From NCBI GenBank assembly GCA_011799875.1, contig CM022300.1, positions 236,232,807 through 236,296,806 of the forward strand: a stretch of DNA of 64,000 nucleotides, read 5' to 3'. The position numbers and the translations under genes were made by a program. Position 1 is the stretch's first letter; every line of letters starts with the position of its first letter. Positions 23,170-32,712 of the stretch are shown here, in pieces. This DNA comes from Thinopyrum elongatum. Lineage: Eukaryota > Streptophyta > Magnoliopsida > Poales > Poaceae. The notes beneath the pieces are model-generated. The model was not told the DNA's origin. It was given only the letters and a program-made list of their open reading frames with translations, and did no database searches.

Positions 23170-24526
23170 TTTGATGTCAGGCCGATGAAAAGAAATCTCC
23201 AACCAGTTCCGGTCATGCCAAAGATTGGCAGAAGTCTCAGACGGCCACAATTTGATAGAGCCAAATTCTTCGAAGAGAAGAATTTCTTCATCGGTGAGTC
23301 ACCATATGAATCAGCCAAGAACAGGCATCTGCACTTCTGGACCAAGACACAAATGAACTTATATGCTTCTTTGCTATTTGACAAGAACAAGATCTTCCCG
23401 CATCATCATATTCCTCATGTGGACATGGAATCCATTCCATGCTTCCGGCCAGTCTTGGCTATTCTTCATGATGCTAGGCTACTTAGCTTCTGCTTAGATG
23501 TCTGTGATTGGAATGAAGAGTTAATTCTTCAGTTCTACACTACTGTGCACTTCTGAGGAAATGCTGACGACATTGCAACACGAGCTCTGGAATAAATGAG
23601 CTAAGACACTCATTACACAGCATCGGTTGACGAACTACTTCGTGCTCTTCCAATAGATCCACCCCTTGAAGAAGCTAAGAAGATCTATGAGGAACCTGAG
23701 CTACCACATCATCTGATGCAAGTGCTGATGAAGCCATTGGATAAAGGAGAAGCTCCAAGGACTACCTTCTTGGTGAAGGATTTGCTTTATGTGCCTAGAA
23801 CTATCTACAAGATATTGGCCAAGACCCTCAGTCCCATCAAAGGACACAACTCTACAACTGAAGAAGTTGTGGGAGTCATGAAGAATATGCTATTCCACAT
23901 CATACATGGTACTCCCATTAACATCCATGATTTCTTCATGAGGACTTTGGTCACAGTGGCCTAGTCACCTTTTGATCTGAAGCCGTATGCTTCATGGATC
24001 ATGAGTTTCATCATATCCCGGTCTTATATTCACTACAAGGCTGATTGTCAAAATCATCTTAGCTATTTGCCAGCAGTAGAAGTTCTTCAGAGCACAATCT
24101 CATCAGTTCCTGGCAAGGGCAAGGCTGTCATTGATGAAGGAATTCGTCCACTTGATGGACAATTTCGTCAGCCTGTCTCCAAATCCACATGTGATGAAAC
24201 TACCAGTCAGGACACTGTTGCAAAAGCCATAACTCTGTTCGAAAAAATCACTATTATGCCCACGAGATCTTTGACAAAACACAGGCCATACTCTCACACT
24301 TGCTGCAATGGAATTCCGGATGAACTTTGATTGGGCCAATCCGCCCAAGAATAAGTTCAAGAAGGTTCAAGTTCCTCCTCTCGTCACGAGCTTAGTGTGT
24401 CCTTTGCGACCTAGTGATGAAAATGAAGATGTTGAAGACACTGCAGCTGGTCCTTCTACTTCAGCGACCCCGACAACAACGTTGGCACTCCTCCGACTTC
24501 GTCATGATATTCTTCAGGGGTGTTAG
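23170..24526 (+). pseudogene. Extra (env-position) ORF of the Maximus-like element
   Basis: Open segments at 23185-23556, 23716-23964 and 24001-24330 read as one diverged protein broken by stops and frame changes. The segment CDWNEELILQFYTTVHF matches in kind the KWNDEMIMQFYSTSHFY segment of the ORF at 15835-17702, so the two elements carry homologous extra proteins. The C-terminal part is Thr/Ser/Ala-rich and ends at 24526. The N-terminus was separated by the element inserted at 23163. Function unknown. Confidence 0.75.
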
Positions 24527-24561
24527 TTCTCATTTTTGTCTCCTTTTGGTCTTTTGATGAC

Positions 24562-24574
24562 AAAGGGGGAGAAG
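24562..24574 (+). other. Internal polypurine tract (Sirevirus type)
   Basis: AAAGGGGGAGAAG, about 450 bp upstream of the LTR-adjacent tract; such extra tracts are typical of Maximus and its relatives. Confidence 0.8.
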
Positions 24575-25010
24575 TCTGTGTTAGTCTTCAAGCGGGTCAT
24601 TATATGGGATGTTTTTTCTGAGTTACAACTCTTGAAATTCATTTGATTCGCTCTTTGATGAGTTGTAACTTAAATAACCGTTGGTTGTCTGACTCTTTTG
24701 CTACTCTTTATATGCATGCCCTGATCTTAAATATATATGCTCATGCATGCACAATTTCATCAGACACCAATTTTCATCATGCATTCAAATTCCTCAATAT
24801 CTTATGATTATGCATGATTGGATTCCATGATATAGGGGAAGATCTCCACAATTCAACCTGCCATGTGCATTTGCAATCCAAAGCAAATTCTTCATATGCA
24901 CATCTTCAAGGGGAGTTTCTCAATATCTTGGAACCAATTTCTTCATACTCTGTACTTACACTTTCATTATTTACCCCCGTTGAAAAACTAACCAATTTGT
25001 CATCAATCAC

Positions 25011-25027
25011 CAAAAAAGGGCGGAGAT
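25011..25027 (+). other. Polypurine tract at the 3' LTR
   Basis: CAAAAAAGGGCGGAGAT directly precedes the LTR start at 25028. It would prime plus-strand DNA synthesis. Confidence 0.85.
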
Positions 25028-26433
25028 TGTAAGTGCATCAAGTGCCCCCTTAGTGGTTTTGGAGTATTGAAGACAAATAGCTTGAGGGACTAACGTGTTT
25101 GTGAGTGTACACAGGAAATATAGTCCCTGAAGATTTGGTTTAACCTATGGAAGACAACCCCTAAAAATGGATTTCTTCAAGTGAAGAATTTGGTGATGAA
25201 ATTGGTACAGCCTTTGAAGAAATTGATGTGAAGACTATGAAGCTTCAAGACTTTTGTTTTCGTAGTTTCTTTCTTCTTATTTTGAGTCATAGGAAAAATT
25301 GTACTATTAAAGGGGGTCTAGGTGAATCATAGTTCACATTTCCAAAGTGATGCTCAAACCCATACATACACAAGCTGCTTCGAGTGAAGCTTTTGGAAAT
25401 CTCCGGAACAACTGACGAATTTTCTAGCGACAGTGACGAAGTTTATCTGGTCGCTGATGAATTTGGCCAGGCTGAGGAGTTAGGATTTCACCAGTGTGAT
25501 ATGCCTATCGTGAGGAAATTGAGTGCCCGGACGAATTTGAGAGTTTGAATTCCGATCGTTGGTGCGCTGCGGGCCAGATGTCGAGTGGATCCTTATCCTG
25601 ACAACAGTCATGTCTGAGAAGGGCATTTAGGACAATTCATGTTGGGTTGCCCCTGGCTACAAATAGCCGCCCCCAACCAATTGTTGGTTGGCTGCTCAGA
25701 GAGAACTTCACACTTGTCATTTGAGAGCAACCCATCCTCTGACAAATTTGAGAGAATCCTAGTGAGGAAAAAGCCACCAAAGCTAAAGTGATTGAGCATC
25801 ACTGAAGAGATTGATCTGTGTGATCCGACGCCTGTTACCTTTGAAGACTGTCATTCTTCCTGACAGTTAGGCATCATGTTCTGAGCACCCAAGAGTCATT
25901 GTGGTGTGTAGGTGAACAAATCTGTGAAGGTTTTGGAAGTCTACCTTGAAGACTTACCACGAGTGATTGGGCGAGGTCTAAGTGACCTTAGCTCAAGAGG
26001 AATACGGTGAAGATTGTGTGTCTTCTGAGTTCATCTCAGCCGCCTCAACCAGACGTATAGCTAATACAACAACTGGAACTGGTCTACCAAATCGCTGTGT
26101 CTTCATCGAGCCTACCTAGTTTCAAATTCCTCAACCCTTACCTTACATTATTCCGCTGCTGAAGAATTTTTTATCTATCTTCTGAGGAATTTGAACTAAA
26201 GACTTTCATCATGTTATCTTTCATTTCTTCAGTTCATCTTCATGCTTTTATGCTTGTATGATTGCATGTTCTTCACCTATATGTATCTTGTATGCATGCT
26301 CTCTATTTCTGTGATGATTTAGTTTCCACGCGTTTCTATTTCTTCACTCTGATCTTCATCAAATTCATCAGAGTTTGACGAATTTCTAAAAATCCGCCAT
26401 TCACCCCCCTCTGGGAGTAAACCCGTGCTTTCA
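25028..26433 (+). repeat. 3' LTR of the Maximus-like element (1,406 bp)
   Basis: It begins TGTAAGTGCATCAAGTGCC and ends GTGCTTTCA. A weak TATA-like CTACAAATAG lies at 25657-25666. It lacks the TCGGT palindromes of the neighbouring copia element. Confidence 0.88.
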
Positions 26434-26735
26434 CCTAACCCCCTGGGCACACCCCTGCCTTGTCGCCTCCTCGTTTGTCGTCTAGTCTCCCCCTAAAGCT
26501 TCTAGGGTCTATTTTGGTCCAGAAAAAATCATTAAAAAGTTACATCGTGTTTGGACTCTGTTTGGTAGGGATGTTCTGTAAAACCAAAAACAAGTAGAAA
26601 GCAACAATTGGCACTTGGCATTGAGTTAATAGGTTAGTTCCCAAAAATGATATAAAATGGTGTATAAAGCATACAAGATTGATAATATAATAGCATGAAA
26701 GAATAAAAAATTGTAGATACATCGGAGACGTATCA
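26434..26735 (-). repeat. Fragment of a Ty3/gypsy LTR
   Basis: On the minus strand it starts TGATACGTCTCCGATG at 26735 and can be followed for about 300 bp to 26434, where the Maximus-like element is inserted. It is related to the LTRs at 8182-9743 and 62760-64000. The rest lies left of the window. Confidence 0.85.
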
Positions 26736-27193
26736 GTCCAAACCCAAGTTGTTGTTATTACCTCGAGTAGAAAAGGCCATTGGACTGAATCGAATGCCTT
26801 AGATATGTCCAGGTTGAGGAGCACCGTGGGGTTCTTCAAGGCATGTAACCGGCGAGCAGTGCTCTTAACCAACATGAAATTGTCATGCAAAGACCTTCCT
26901 TTGATGAAAGCACTTTGATGATTTCCCACAAGCTTTGGAAGTTCCACCGCCAGCCTAGATGAGAGCACCTTCTTAGAGATCTTTATAGCTCCATGCACAA
27001 GATTGATTGGCCTAAAGTCACCCACATCCAGTGTCCCATCCTTCTTAGGCAGTAGCGACACTAGGGATTTACTGATTGCCGCCATGCCTCTCACATCACC
27101 CTTTTAAAAATAGTTCATTGCTTCCATGAAATCCCCTTTGATGATGCTCCAATATGTGGCGTAGAACTGGCCCGTAAACCCATACGGCCTCGG
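26736..27193 (-). pseudogene. LINE reverse transcriptase fragment
   Basis: The frame from 27094 reads SLLPKKDGTLDVGDFRPINL, then QSAFIKGRSLHDNFMLVKS and LLNLDISKAFDSVQWPFLLE, which are RT blocks 1-3 of plant L1-type elements, including the first catalytic aspartate block. It ends where the gypsy LTR starts. Upstream (27193-27095) PYGFTGQFYATYWSII is still readable through a stop. Confidence 0.88.
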
Positions 27194-27695
27194 TGTTGGT
27201 GTCCTAGACTAGGGGGTGCTTACCACATCAGCCCGCCGGTTATGGGCCGGGCCAAGGACCCACGGAAGACTGGTGGATGGGCCATGCTGGCCCTGGCCCT
27301 CGGCATACTCAAGATGAAGATCTCCTGGAGTCTTGGCATACACTTCAAGCATATTGAAACGCTCGACATGTTTATCCCTAAATTGTAATCGACCATGTGT
27401 AAACCCTAGGTACCTCCAGCATCTATATAAGTCGTGGGGTTTAGTCTGTAGAGACACACATACGCATTCACAAGTTTTAGAGCTTAGAACATCTTCATCC
27501 AATCTCAAGGTAGATCAATCTGTACTTTGTACCCCATCACAATCAATATATAAGAAGCAGGACATAGGGTTTTACCTCATCAAGAGGGCCCGAACCTGGG
27601 TAAAACATCGTGTCCCTACTTCTTCTGTTACCATCTAGCAATGATCACCAAGCTTGGGACCCCCTACCCAAGATCTGCCGGTTTTAGCACCAACA
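27194..27695 (-). repeat. Solo LTR of a TAT-like gypsy element (502 bp)
   Basis: It has the 8-bp inverted ends TGTTGGTG (27194) and CACCAACA (27695) and the conserved 'cccgaacctgggtaaaac' type segment of TAT LTRs. It splits the LINE sequence between the PPDKSSG segment and the PYGFTGQF segment. The flanks CCTCGG and CCTGAG are only partly alike, so the target duplication is decayed or the boundary is off by a base. A TATA-like CTTATATAGAT lies at 27421-27431 on the minus strand. Confidence 0.8.
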
Positions 27696-27700
27696 CCTGA

Positions 27701-29164
27701 GGATTTATCCGGAGGCATAGACTTGATGAAGTTTTCCACTTCCTCCACCGTGAACGGATCTTCCAGGTGTGACATGTCTAGAGGCGGCAAACCGAGTGCC
27801 TCTAAGTTTAGTGCGTGCCTTTGTGCGTCACAAGAATCGAACGCTTCACTGTAGTACGCATCCATTGCAGATGCCACCTCGTCTTGCCCCGTGTACATAT
27901 TTCCATTGTGTCGCACCGATCATAGTATGTTCTTCCTCTACCTATGACTTGCTTGCTGATGGAAAAGCCTTGTGCTACCAACCCCTTCTCTTAGCTGCAG
28001 TAGGCGCGACCACCTCCTAGCAATAGTTCTCTCGAGAGAACATAATCCCAAAAGTTTCCTCTTCAAGCATTTGCACAGATCCCTCTCCGCGGCTGATAAA
28101 GCCCTAGAGTCCATAACAATATCCAGTCTATTGATCACCTCTAGCGCGATAGAAATTTGTAATTTCACATTCCCAATCCACCGATCGCTCCACCTTTGGA
28201 GACTCATAGCAGTGGCCCTCAACTTATTGTGTAGCATAAGATAATCATTGGAAGCCACCGGTGTCGAACTCTAGCCGCTTGTACTGTTTCCATAAACCCC
28301 TCAGCTTTGACCCAGAATGCTTCAAACTTGAATCGTCTACAAGTGTTAACCTCCACATTCATGTCCAACATCATAGGGCAGTGATCCGATACGACAGTTC
28401 CCAAGGCCGAAAGGAAGCAAGCTGGAAATGCCTCATCCCACTCATTAGAGACAAACCATGGTCGATCTTTTCCAGGGTTGCATTTTGCCTTTCGTTGGAC
28501 CATGTGTAAAGTCTTCCATTGATATACAGTTCCTTCAACTCTAGCATGTTTAACTTTGCACGGAATCTCCCCAACATCCTACAATTTATCAACGTGTTGC
28601 TCTTGTCTTCCTGCCTCGCAAGGAGGTTGAAGTCACGTGTTACAAGCTATGGGCGAACGTGCAAATCTCTGGTGTCCACTAACTCTTGCATAAACTCCAC
28701 CTTGCCACTTTCATTCTGTGGGCCACAGACGCAAGTGAGCCACCACTTCTGCTCATCCAGAGACTTGCCAAGCATCATGAGCATATTATTAGTATAGTGG
28801 GGGTTTGATAGTTGGGTGATAGACTCATCCCAAGCCACCAAATTCCCACCATGGGTCCCCACTGCTGGTAAATAAAAGAACTTCCCAAATTTATTGCCAA
28901 GACATTGTTGTACAACCGCCACGGATACATCATGTAACTTAGTTTTTTGAAGGCATACAATGCCCGGTTTGGCACAACGACCACTTGGTAGACCGCATTC
29001 TTCCTAACCGGAGCATTAAGCCCACCGAGTAAAAAAAATTGTAACTTAGTTTCTTGAAGGCTTACAATGCCCGAGTTTGACGCAACGACCACCTGATAGA
29101 CTGCATTCCTCCTAGCTAGAGCATTAAGCCCACGGACGTTCCACACGATCAGCTTTAATGACAT
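27701..29164 (-). pseudogene. LINE endonuclease and linker, with internal duplication
   Basis: From 29164 the frame opens MSLKLIVWNVRGLNALARRN, the first block of an apurinic-type endonuclease, with VSLQETKL. Later blocks are found at 28922-28647 (PAVGTHGGNLVAWDESI, WWLTCVCGPQ), 28592-28371 (LKELYINGRLYTWSNERQN, TLEKIDHGLSL) and 28503-28219 (DHCPMMLDM). A linker follows to 27635 (EVENFIKSMPPDKSSG). The parts lie in different frames, so it is a pseudogene. A 107-bp tandem duplication in the first block adds a second, diverged RGLNA-like copy. Confidence 0.85.
28934..29147 (-). repeat. Tandem duplication of 107 bp in the LINE endonuclease
   Basis: GTAACTTAGTTTTTTGAAGG at 28934 recurs as GTAACTTAGTTTCTTGAAGG at 29041, and similarity continues through 'gcattaagcccac' in both. 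The copies have diverged by many substitutions, so the duplication is old. Confidence 0.8.
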
Positions 29165-29404
29165 TCCTCCTAGTGTAGATAGTAGTAGCTAGCAATGTCA
29201 TCGATGTTGTATATTTGAAAAATATCGCTCAATGACATTTGAGGTCGCAAAATATATGCAATGTGACGAAATTTTACCACTAATATAGTTGCTAATTATG
29301 CTGATCGTGATTGATTGTGACTATGAACTGCTGGAGCAAATATCGCTTAAATTAAAAATAAAATTTTGAAGCAAATGAGAGGAAAACAAATGACGATCCA
29401 TATT
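29165..29404. other. Unassigned AT-rich stretch
   Basis: Between the LINE start and the first MITE I see no ORF, repeat or element end. Confidence 0.4.
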
Positions 29405-29570
29405 ACTTTCTTCATTTCTAAATATAAGTCTTTTTAGAGATTTTAATATGGACTACATACAGATGAATATAGATATATGTTAACGCGTAGATTCACTCAT
29501 TTTGCTCCATATATAATCTATATTGGAATCTCTAAAAAGGACTTGTATTTACTATTTAGAAACAGAACTT
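29405..29570. mobile_element. Stowaway (Tc1/Mariner-type) MITE, degraded
   Basis: The ends form long imperfect inverted repeats (TTCTAAATATAAGTCTTTTT against the complement of AAAAAGGACTTGTATTTACTA), with 'ttcactcattttgctccat' between them. The pattern is that of a very common Triticeae Stowaway family. The outermost CTCCCTCCG ends are decayed. Confidence 0.75.
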
Positions 29571-29579
29571 GTCTCTTAA

Positions 29580-29853
29580 GGTTGATCATAGTGGGAGTAA
29601 CTTAGCTAGTAACATAGCGCTTTTCAAGACAAGTTTACTATTGTGGCATGTACTTAATGAAAAGACAAGTGGTTAAAGTAACATAATATGTTAATGAAAC
29701 ATAACACAACCCAAAGCAAAATGAATCTATAGTCTACTAAATGCAATCATATATGATACTACTTTTATATTACTTCCCACTGTGAATATAATAACGTAGA
29801 CTAGTGTCATATGCATGACACTAGCCTAAGTTACTCCCCACTGCGACTAGTCT
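29580..29853. mobile_element. Tourist-like MITE
   Basis: Inverted ends AGTGGGAGTAACTTAGCTAG and, on the complement, AGTGGGGAGTAACTTAGGCTAG enclose about 230 bp of AT-rich sequence without coding potential. Such 'gggagtaact' MITEs are widespread in wheat; assignment to Harbinger/Tourist is tentative. Confidence 0.65.
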
Positions 29854-29857
29854 AAAG

Positions 29858-30016
29858 CCTTAATTGGATTGTCGTTTCCAGCGCTTTTACACCTGTAAAA
29901 TATACAGACCACAATCCTTCATTTTGATTCTCATGTGAAATTTGCACACGGCCGGTAAGATACATTTGTAAAACAAATACAGGTGTATAAAAATACACCG
30001 ATTCCAAGCAGGGCCT
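29858..30016. mobile_element. Possible MITE with imperfect inverted ends
   Basis: GCCTTAATTGGATTG at the left resembles the complement of the right end, GCCCTGCTTGGAATCG, and an inner pair TTTTACACCTGTAAAATATA against TATACACCTGTATTTG supports a foldback. No coding sequence. Superfamily not clear. Confidence 0.5.
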
Positions 30017-30735
30017 AAGCGGGTGCGAGCAATATGAAGCTACTGTTTGGTGATTACGTGTCTATACGTAGTTCCGACATCCTTCTACGCAAAGGCGAGT
30101 CCAGTGGGCAGGATTCAACAGGCTGAAGCCTGCCCTCCAGAAAAAACAAATTTTTTTTAGTACTAGTTTGCTTCGGCCCAGCCCAACTTCTCCAACGCCC
30201 AGCCAACCTAGGTGAGTCGTTCCCCACTGCTCAAGTCGCTGTTCCTCTCGTCTGTTCGAGCCAGCGACGCGCCGCCCCCAAATCCAACGCAGCGGCAGCC
30301 GGCAGACTCCTCCGGTCCTCCCATCCTCCCGTCCTCCGGTCCTCCCCGACTCGCCATCCTACAGGCACGCCACGGCGGCGCGGCCAGCTCGTGCAGGCGC
30401 TCCACGACGCGCTCACAGACTGCATCCAACAAGCAGCATTCAATGCGTCGGTTGTTTGAGACCTCGTGGTTGGCTGGAGAAGTGGAGGTGCCGGCGGCCG
30501 GAGTTACGGTTCGGCTCGCACAGCCGCACGCCGCCAGGCCCTGCTCCGAAGTGACGAGGTCGCAACCCTCCGCCACATCCAGCGCATTGGCTAGGTCTAA
30601 TTCCTATATTATTTACTTCTATTTGCTTCTATTTCTTTCTTTATTAATTTGTCTAGTGTCAATTATAGTTTCTTTCCTAGTTCATGAACTACTAATTGAT
30701 TTAGTGTCAATTACAATTCATTTGCAGATTAAAGA

Positions 30736-31308
30736 ATGAAGAGAAAGAGTATGAATATGCATAGTTTTTATGCAAGCAGTTCAGCTATCCCTCCCCAAAG
30801 GCCTGCTCCTCACTTTACAGATGTCGAACCTGAACTTGACCAAACCAATGTGACTGCAAATTCCTTCTCCTTAGTTGATGTGAGCACAATCCCTCCTCCT
30901 GAATCCCAAAATGAACCCCCAAATGTTGAGAGGAATCAGACCAGAATTGATGAGAATACAAACCAACCAAGGCATCCTATACCAGAATTTTATCCAAAAC
31001 ATGGAGTGCTTTGAATTTGTGTTCATCATTTTGTTCTTAATAAACTTGTTGAGCAACACAAATCATCTATCCCAAGCTTTGCAAAGAAAGAATCAAAATA
31101 TTATTGAAGCCATGCGTTTGATCTTGGATCTGAAAGAAAGCTTGCAGGACATGAGGGACAATGGGTGGGAGTCTTTATTCTGCCAAGCAAAGAACTTTTG
31201 TGAAACACATGATATTGATGTGCCAAACATGGATGATCTTGTTGGAACTATGGGTCAATCGGTTCGCACTAAGAATAAGGTAACTCGACTGCATTATTAC
31301 AAGGTTAG
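30736..31308 (+). pseudogene. hAT transposase relic, N-terminal and middle segments
   Basis: An ATG at 30736 opens MKRKSMNMHSFYASSSAIPP with a Pro/Asn-rich N-terminus. In a second frame, 30911-31308 continues with a region typical of this family: LSQALQRKNQNIIEAMRLIL, MRDNGWESLF and VPNMDDLVGTMG. The large part normally between these segments (TTF zinc finger and catalytic start) is absent, indicating an internal deletion near 31000. The reading stops at the GTTAG target site of the inserted gypsy element. Confidence 0.75.
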
Positions 31309-31570
31309 TGTTGACACCAGATTTTGGCATGGTATGAAACGCAATTAAGATGGCCTCATATGAAAAAATGTTCTACATGAATTGTTTTCGTCTCGTCGAA
31401 TCAGTTGATTTTGATATAAAAATCATTCCAATCCGAGTTCATATGCAAAAGTTAGAGGCAACACTTTGCGGACCGGTCCTGAGTGAAAAAGTGACGCGAG
31501 GGACCAGACACCCACCTAGGTGGTGTCTGATGGGTCGCGTGAGTTATTCGGCCTTTGCCGGCTGAATGAA

Positions 31571-31810
31571 GCTTGCCGGCCGAGTAAAAAGCTTGGCGGC
31601 AAAATGAAAAGCTTGCCGGCGCGAAAAGCTTGCCGGCGCGAAAAGCTTGCCGGCGCAAAAAGCTTGCCGGTGTGAACGCTTGCCGGGTGGAAACCTTGCC
31701 GGTGTGAAAGCTTGCCGGGGTGGAAACCTTGCCGGTGTGGAAAGCTTGCCGGGGTGGAAACCTTGCCGGCGTGGAGAACTTGCCGGAAAAAAGCTTGCTG
31801 GAAAAGTGGA
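31571..31810. repeat. Minisatellite GCTTGCCGG-N in the 5' LTR (about 14 units)
   Basis: Units of 15-20 bp built on AAGCTTGCCGG followed by variable tails (CGCGAAA, TGTGGAAA, GGTGGAAACC). The 3' LTR has about 11 units at 36810-37000. Confidence 0.9.
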
Positions 31811-32313
31811 AGCTGTCAAAGTCAATCCGACCAGAAGTTGGAGATGGGCTCGAAAGATTATTCAGATGACCTCGGATGGAAAAGTGTTCTCCACGGAAGT
31901 TGTGCGTATCATCGAAACGGTCAACTTTGCTTTTGGAGTCATCATCATCGGGGATAGTATAAGGCCTGCAAAGTTGTTACAAGACTTGGACAGTTAAGAA
32001 AACTGCATAATTGAATCCAACCCACAGTTAAAGATGGGCCCTAAAAGTCATAAAGACGGCCTTAAAAGGAGAAGTGGCGTGCGTTGTGTTTTGCAGATCA
32101 TCGAGGTAGACAAGTTTGCTGTTGAACTCGACTCCATCCAAATTAGTATGCGATTTCTACAGACCACGCAAGAAGCAGGACAGAAGTATGGGACAGATTC
32201 GGGCTGAATCCGAGTTGGACTGAAACTAGAACTGTAGGACGTGAATTGATGTAATTTTCTTGTAAGGAAAGCCTAGATGAATCCTTTACTTGTACAGGAA
32301 GTCCAGCCGCCTC

Positions 32314-32321
32314 TTATATAT
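32314..32321 (+). promoter_or_regulatory. LTR TATA-like box
   Basis: TTATATAT, about 350 bp before the LTR end. The same sequence is at 37501-37508 in the 3' LTR. Confidence 0.5.
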
Positions 32322-32667
32322 GTTGGGGGTGACGGCCGATTGAGGGACACACAATCGAACAATCAATCTATTTTTTACCCTAGTTTTACATCTCTTCATT
32401 GTTCTTTCTCTCTCGTTCTTCGTTCGTTCTTCATTGAAGGGCAGCGATCCTTGAGACTCTAGGGGCGGGCGAACCGACCTAGGGTAGCCCATAGCCACCG
32501 TGCGTCCAGACGGGGTCCCTCCCAGGCGCGTGGGGTTTCGGGTCCTAAAAAGCGCCCACCGGATTGTCTTGCGTACCGCGCTTCCGGCGGGTCTCCTTCG
32601 ACGTGAGCTGCGGTGCATCACCCCCGGCGTTGAGGGTACACGGTGACGTGTTCGTGTAGGAACACAC

Positions 32668-32690
32668 TTTTTGGCGGCTCCGCTGGGGAC
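32668..32690 (+). other. Primer-binding region
   Basis: TTTTTGGCGGCTCCGCTGGG starts four bases inside the 5' LTR. It resembles the TGGCGACTCCGCTGGGGAC leader of related grass elements; I do not assign the tRNA. Confidence 0.6.
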
Positions 32691-32712
32691 GAAAGATCAA
32701 GAATCATCAACC

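Larger units (their letters stand above)
23164..26433 (+). mobile_element. Maximus-like (Sirevirus) Ty1/copia element, 3' part
   Basis: It contains a disrupted extra ORF, the tract AAAGGGGGAGAAG, a polypurine tract and a 3' LTR that starts TGTAAGTGCATC, as Maximus LTRs do. Its 5' part lies left of the window because the Sirevirus-like element at 14179-23163 was inserted into the extra ORF. On the right it ends at 26433 and a split gypsy LTR resumes. Confidence 0.85.
26736..29164 (-). mobile_element. LINE (non-LTR retrotransposon), interrupted
   Basis: The minus strand encodes an endonuclease start at 29164, the linker, and reverse transcriptase motifs down to 26736, where a gypsy LTR interrupts it. 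A TAT-like LTR is inserted at 27194-27695. The 3' half of RT and the tail lie outside the window. Confidence 0.85.
31309..32664 (+). repeat. 5' LTR (1,356 bp)
   Basis: TGTTGACACCAGATTTTGGC to GTAGGAACA. It is 51 bp longer than the 3' LTR because of extra minisatellite units. A TATA-like TTATATAT is at 32314-32321. Confidence 0.95.

Noticed and set aside
30212..30739. 175-codon plus-strand ORF in the GC-rich leader of the hAT relic
   Set aside because: It runs into an AT-rich intron-like stretch and has no recognisable domain; more likely leader sequence.
31571..31810. Regular repeats that might suggest a CRISPR array
   Set aside because: Units of 15-20 bp with no unique spacers, inside an LTR of a eukaryotic genome; a minisatellite.
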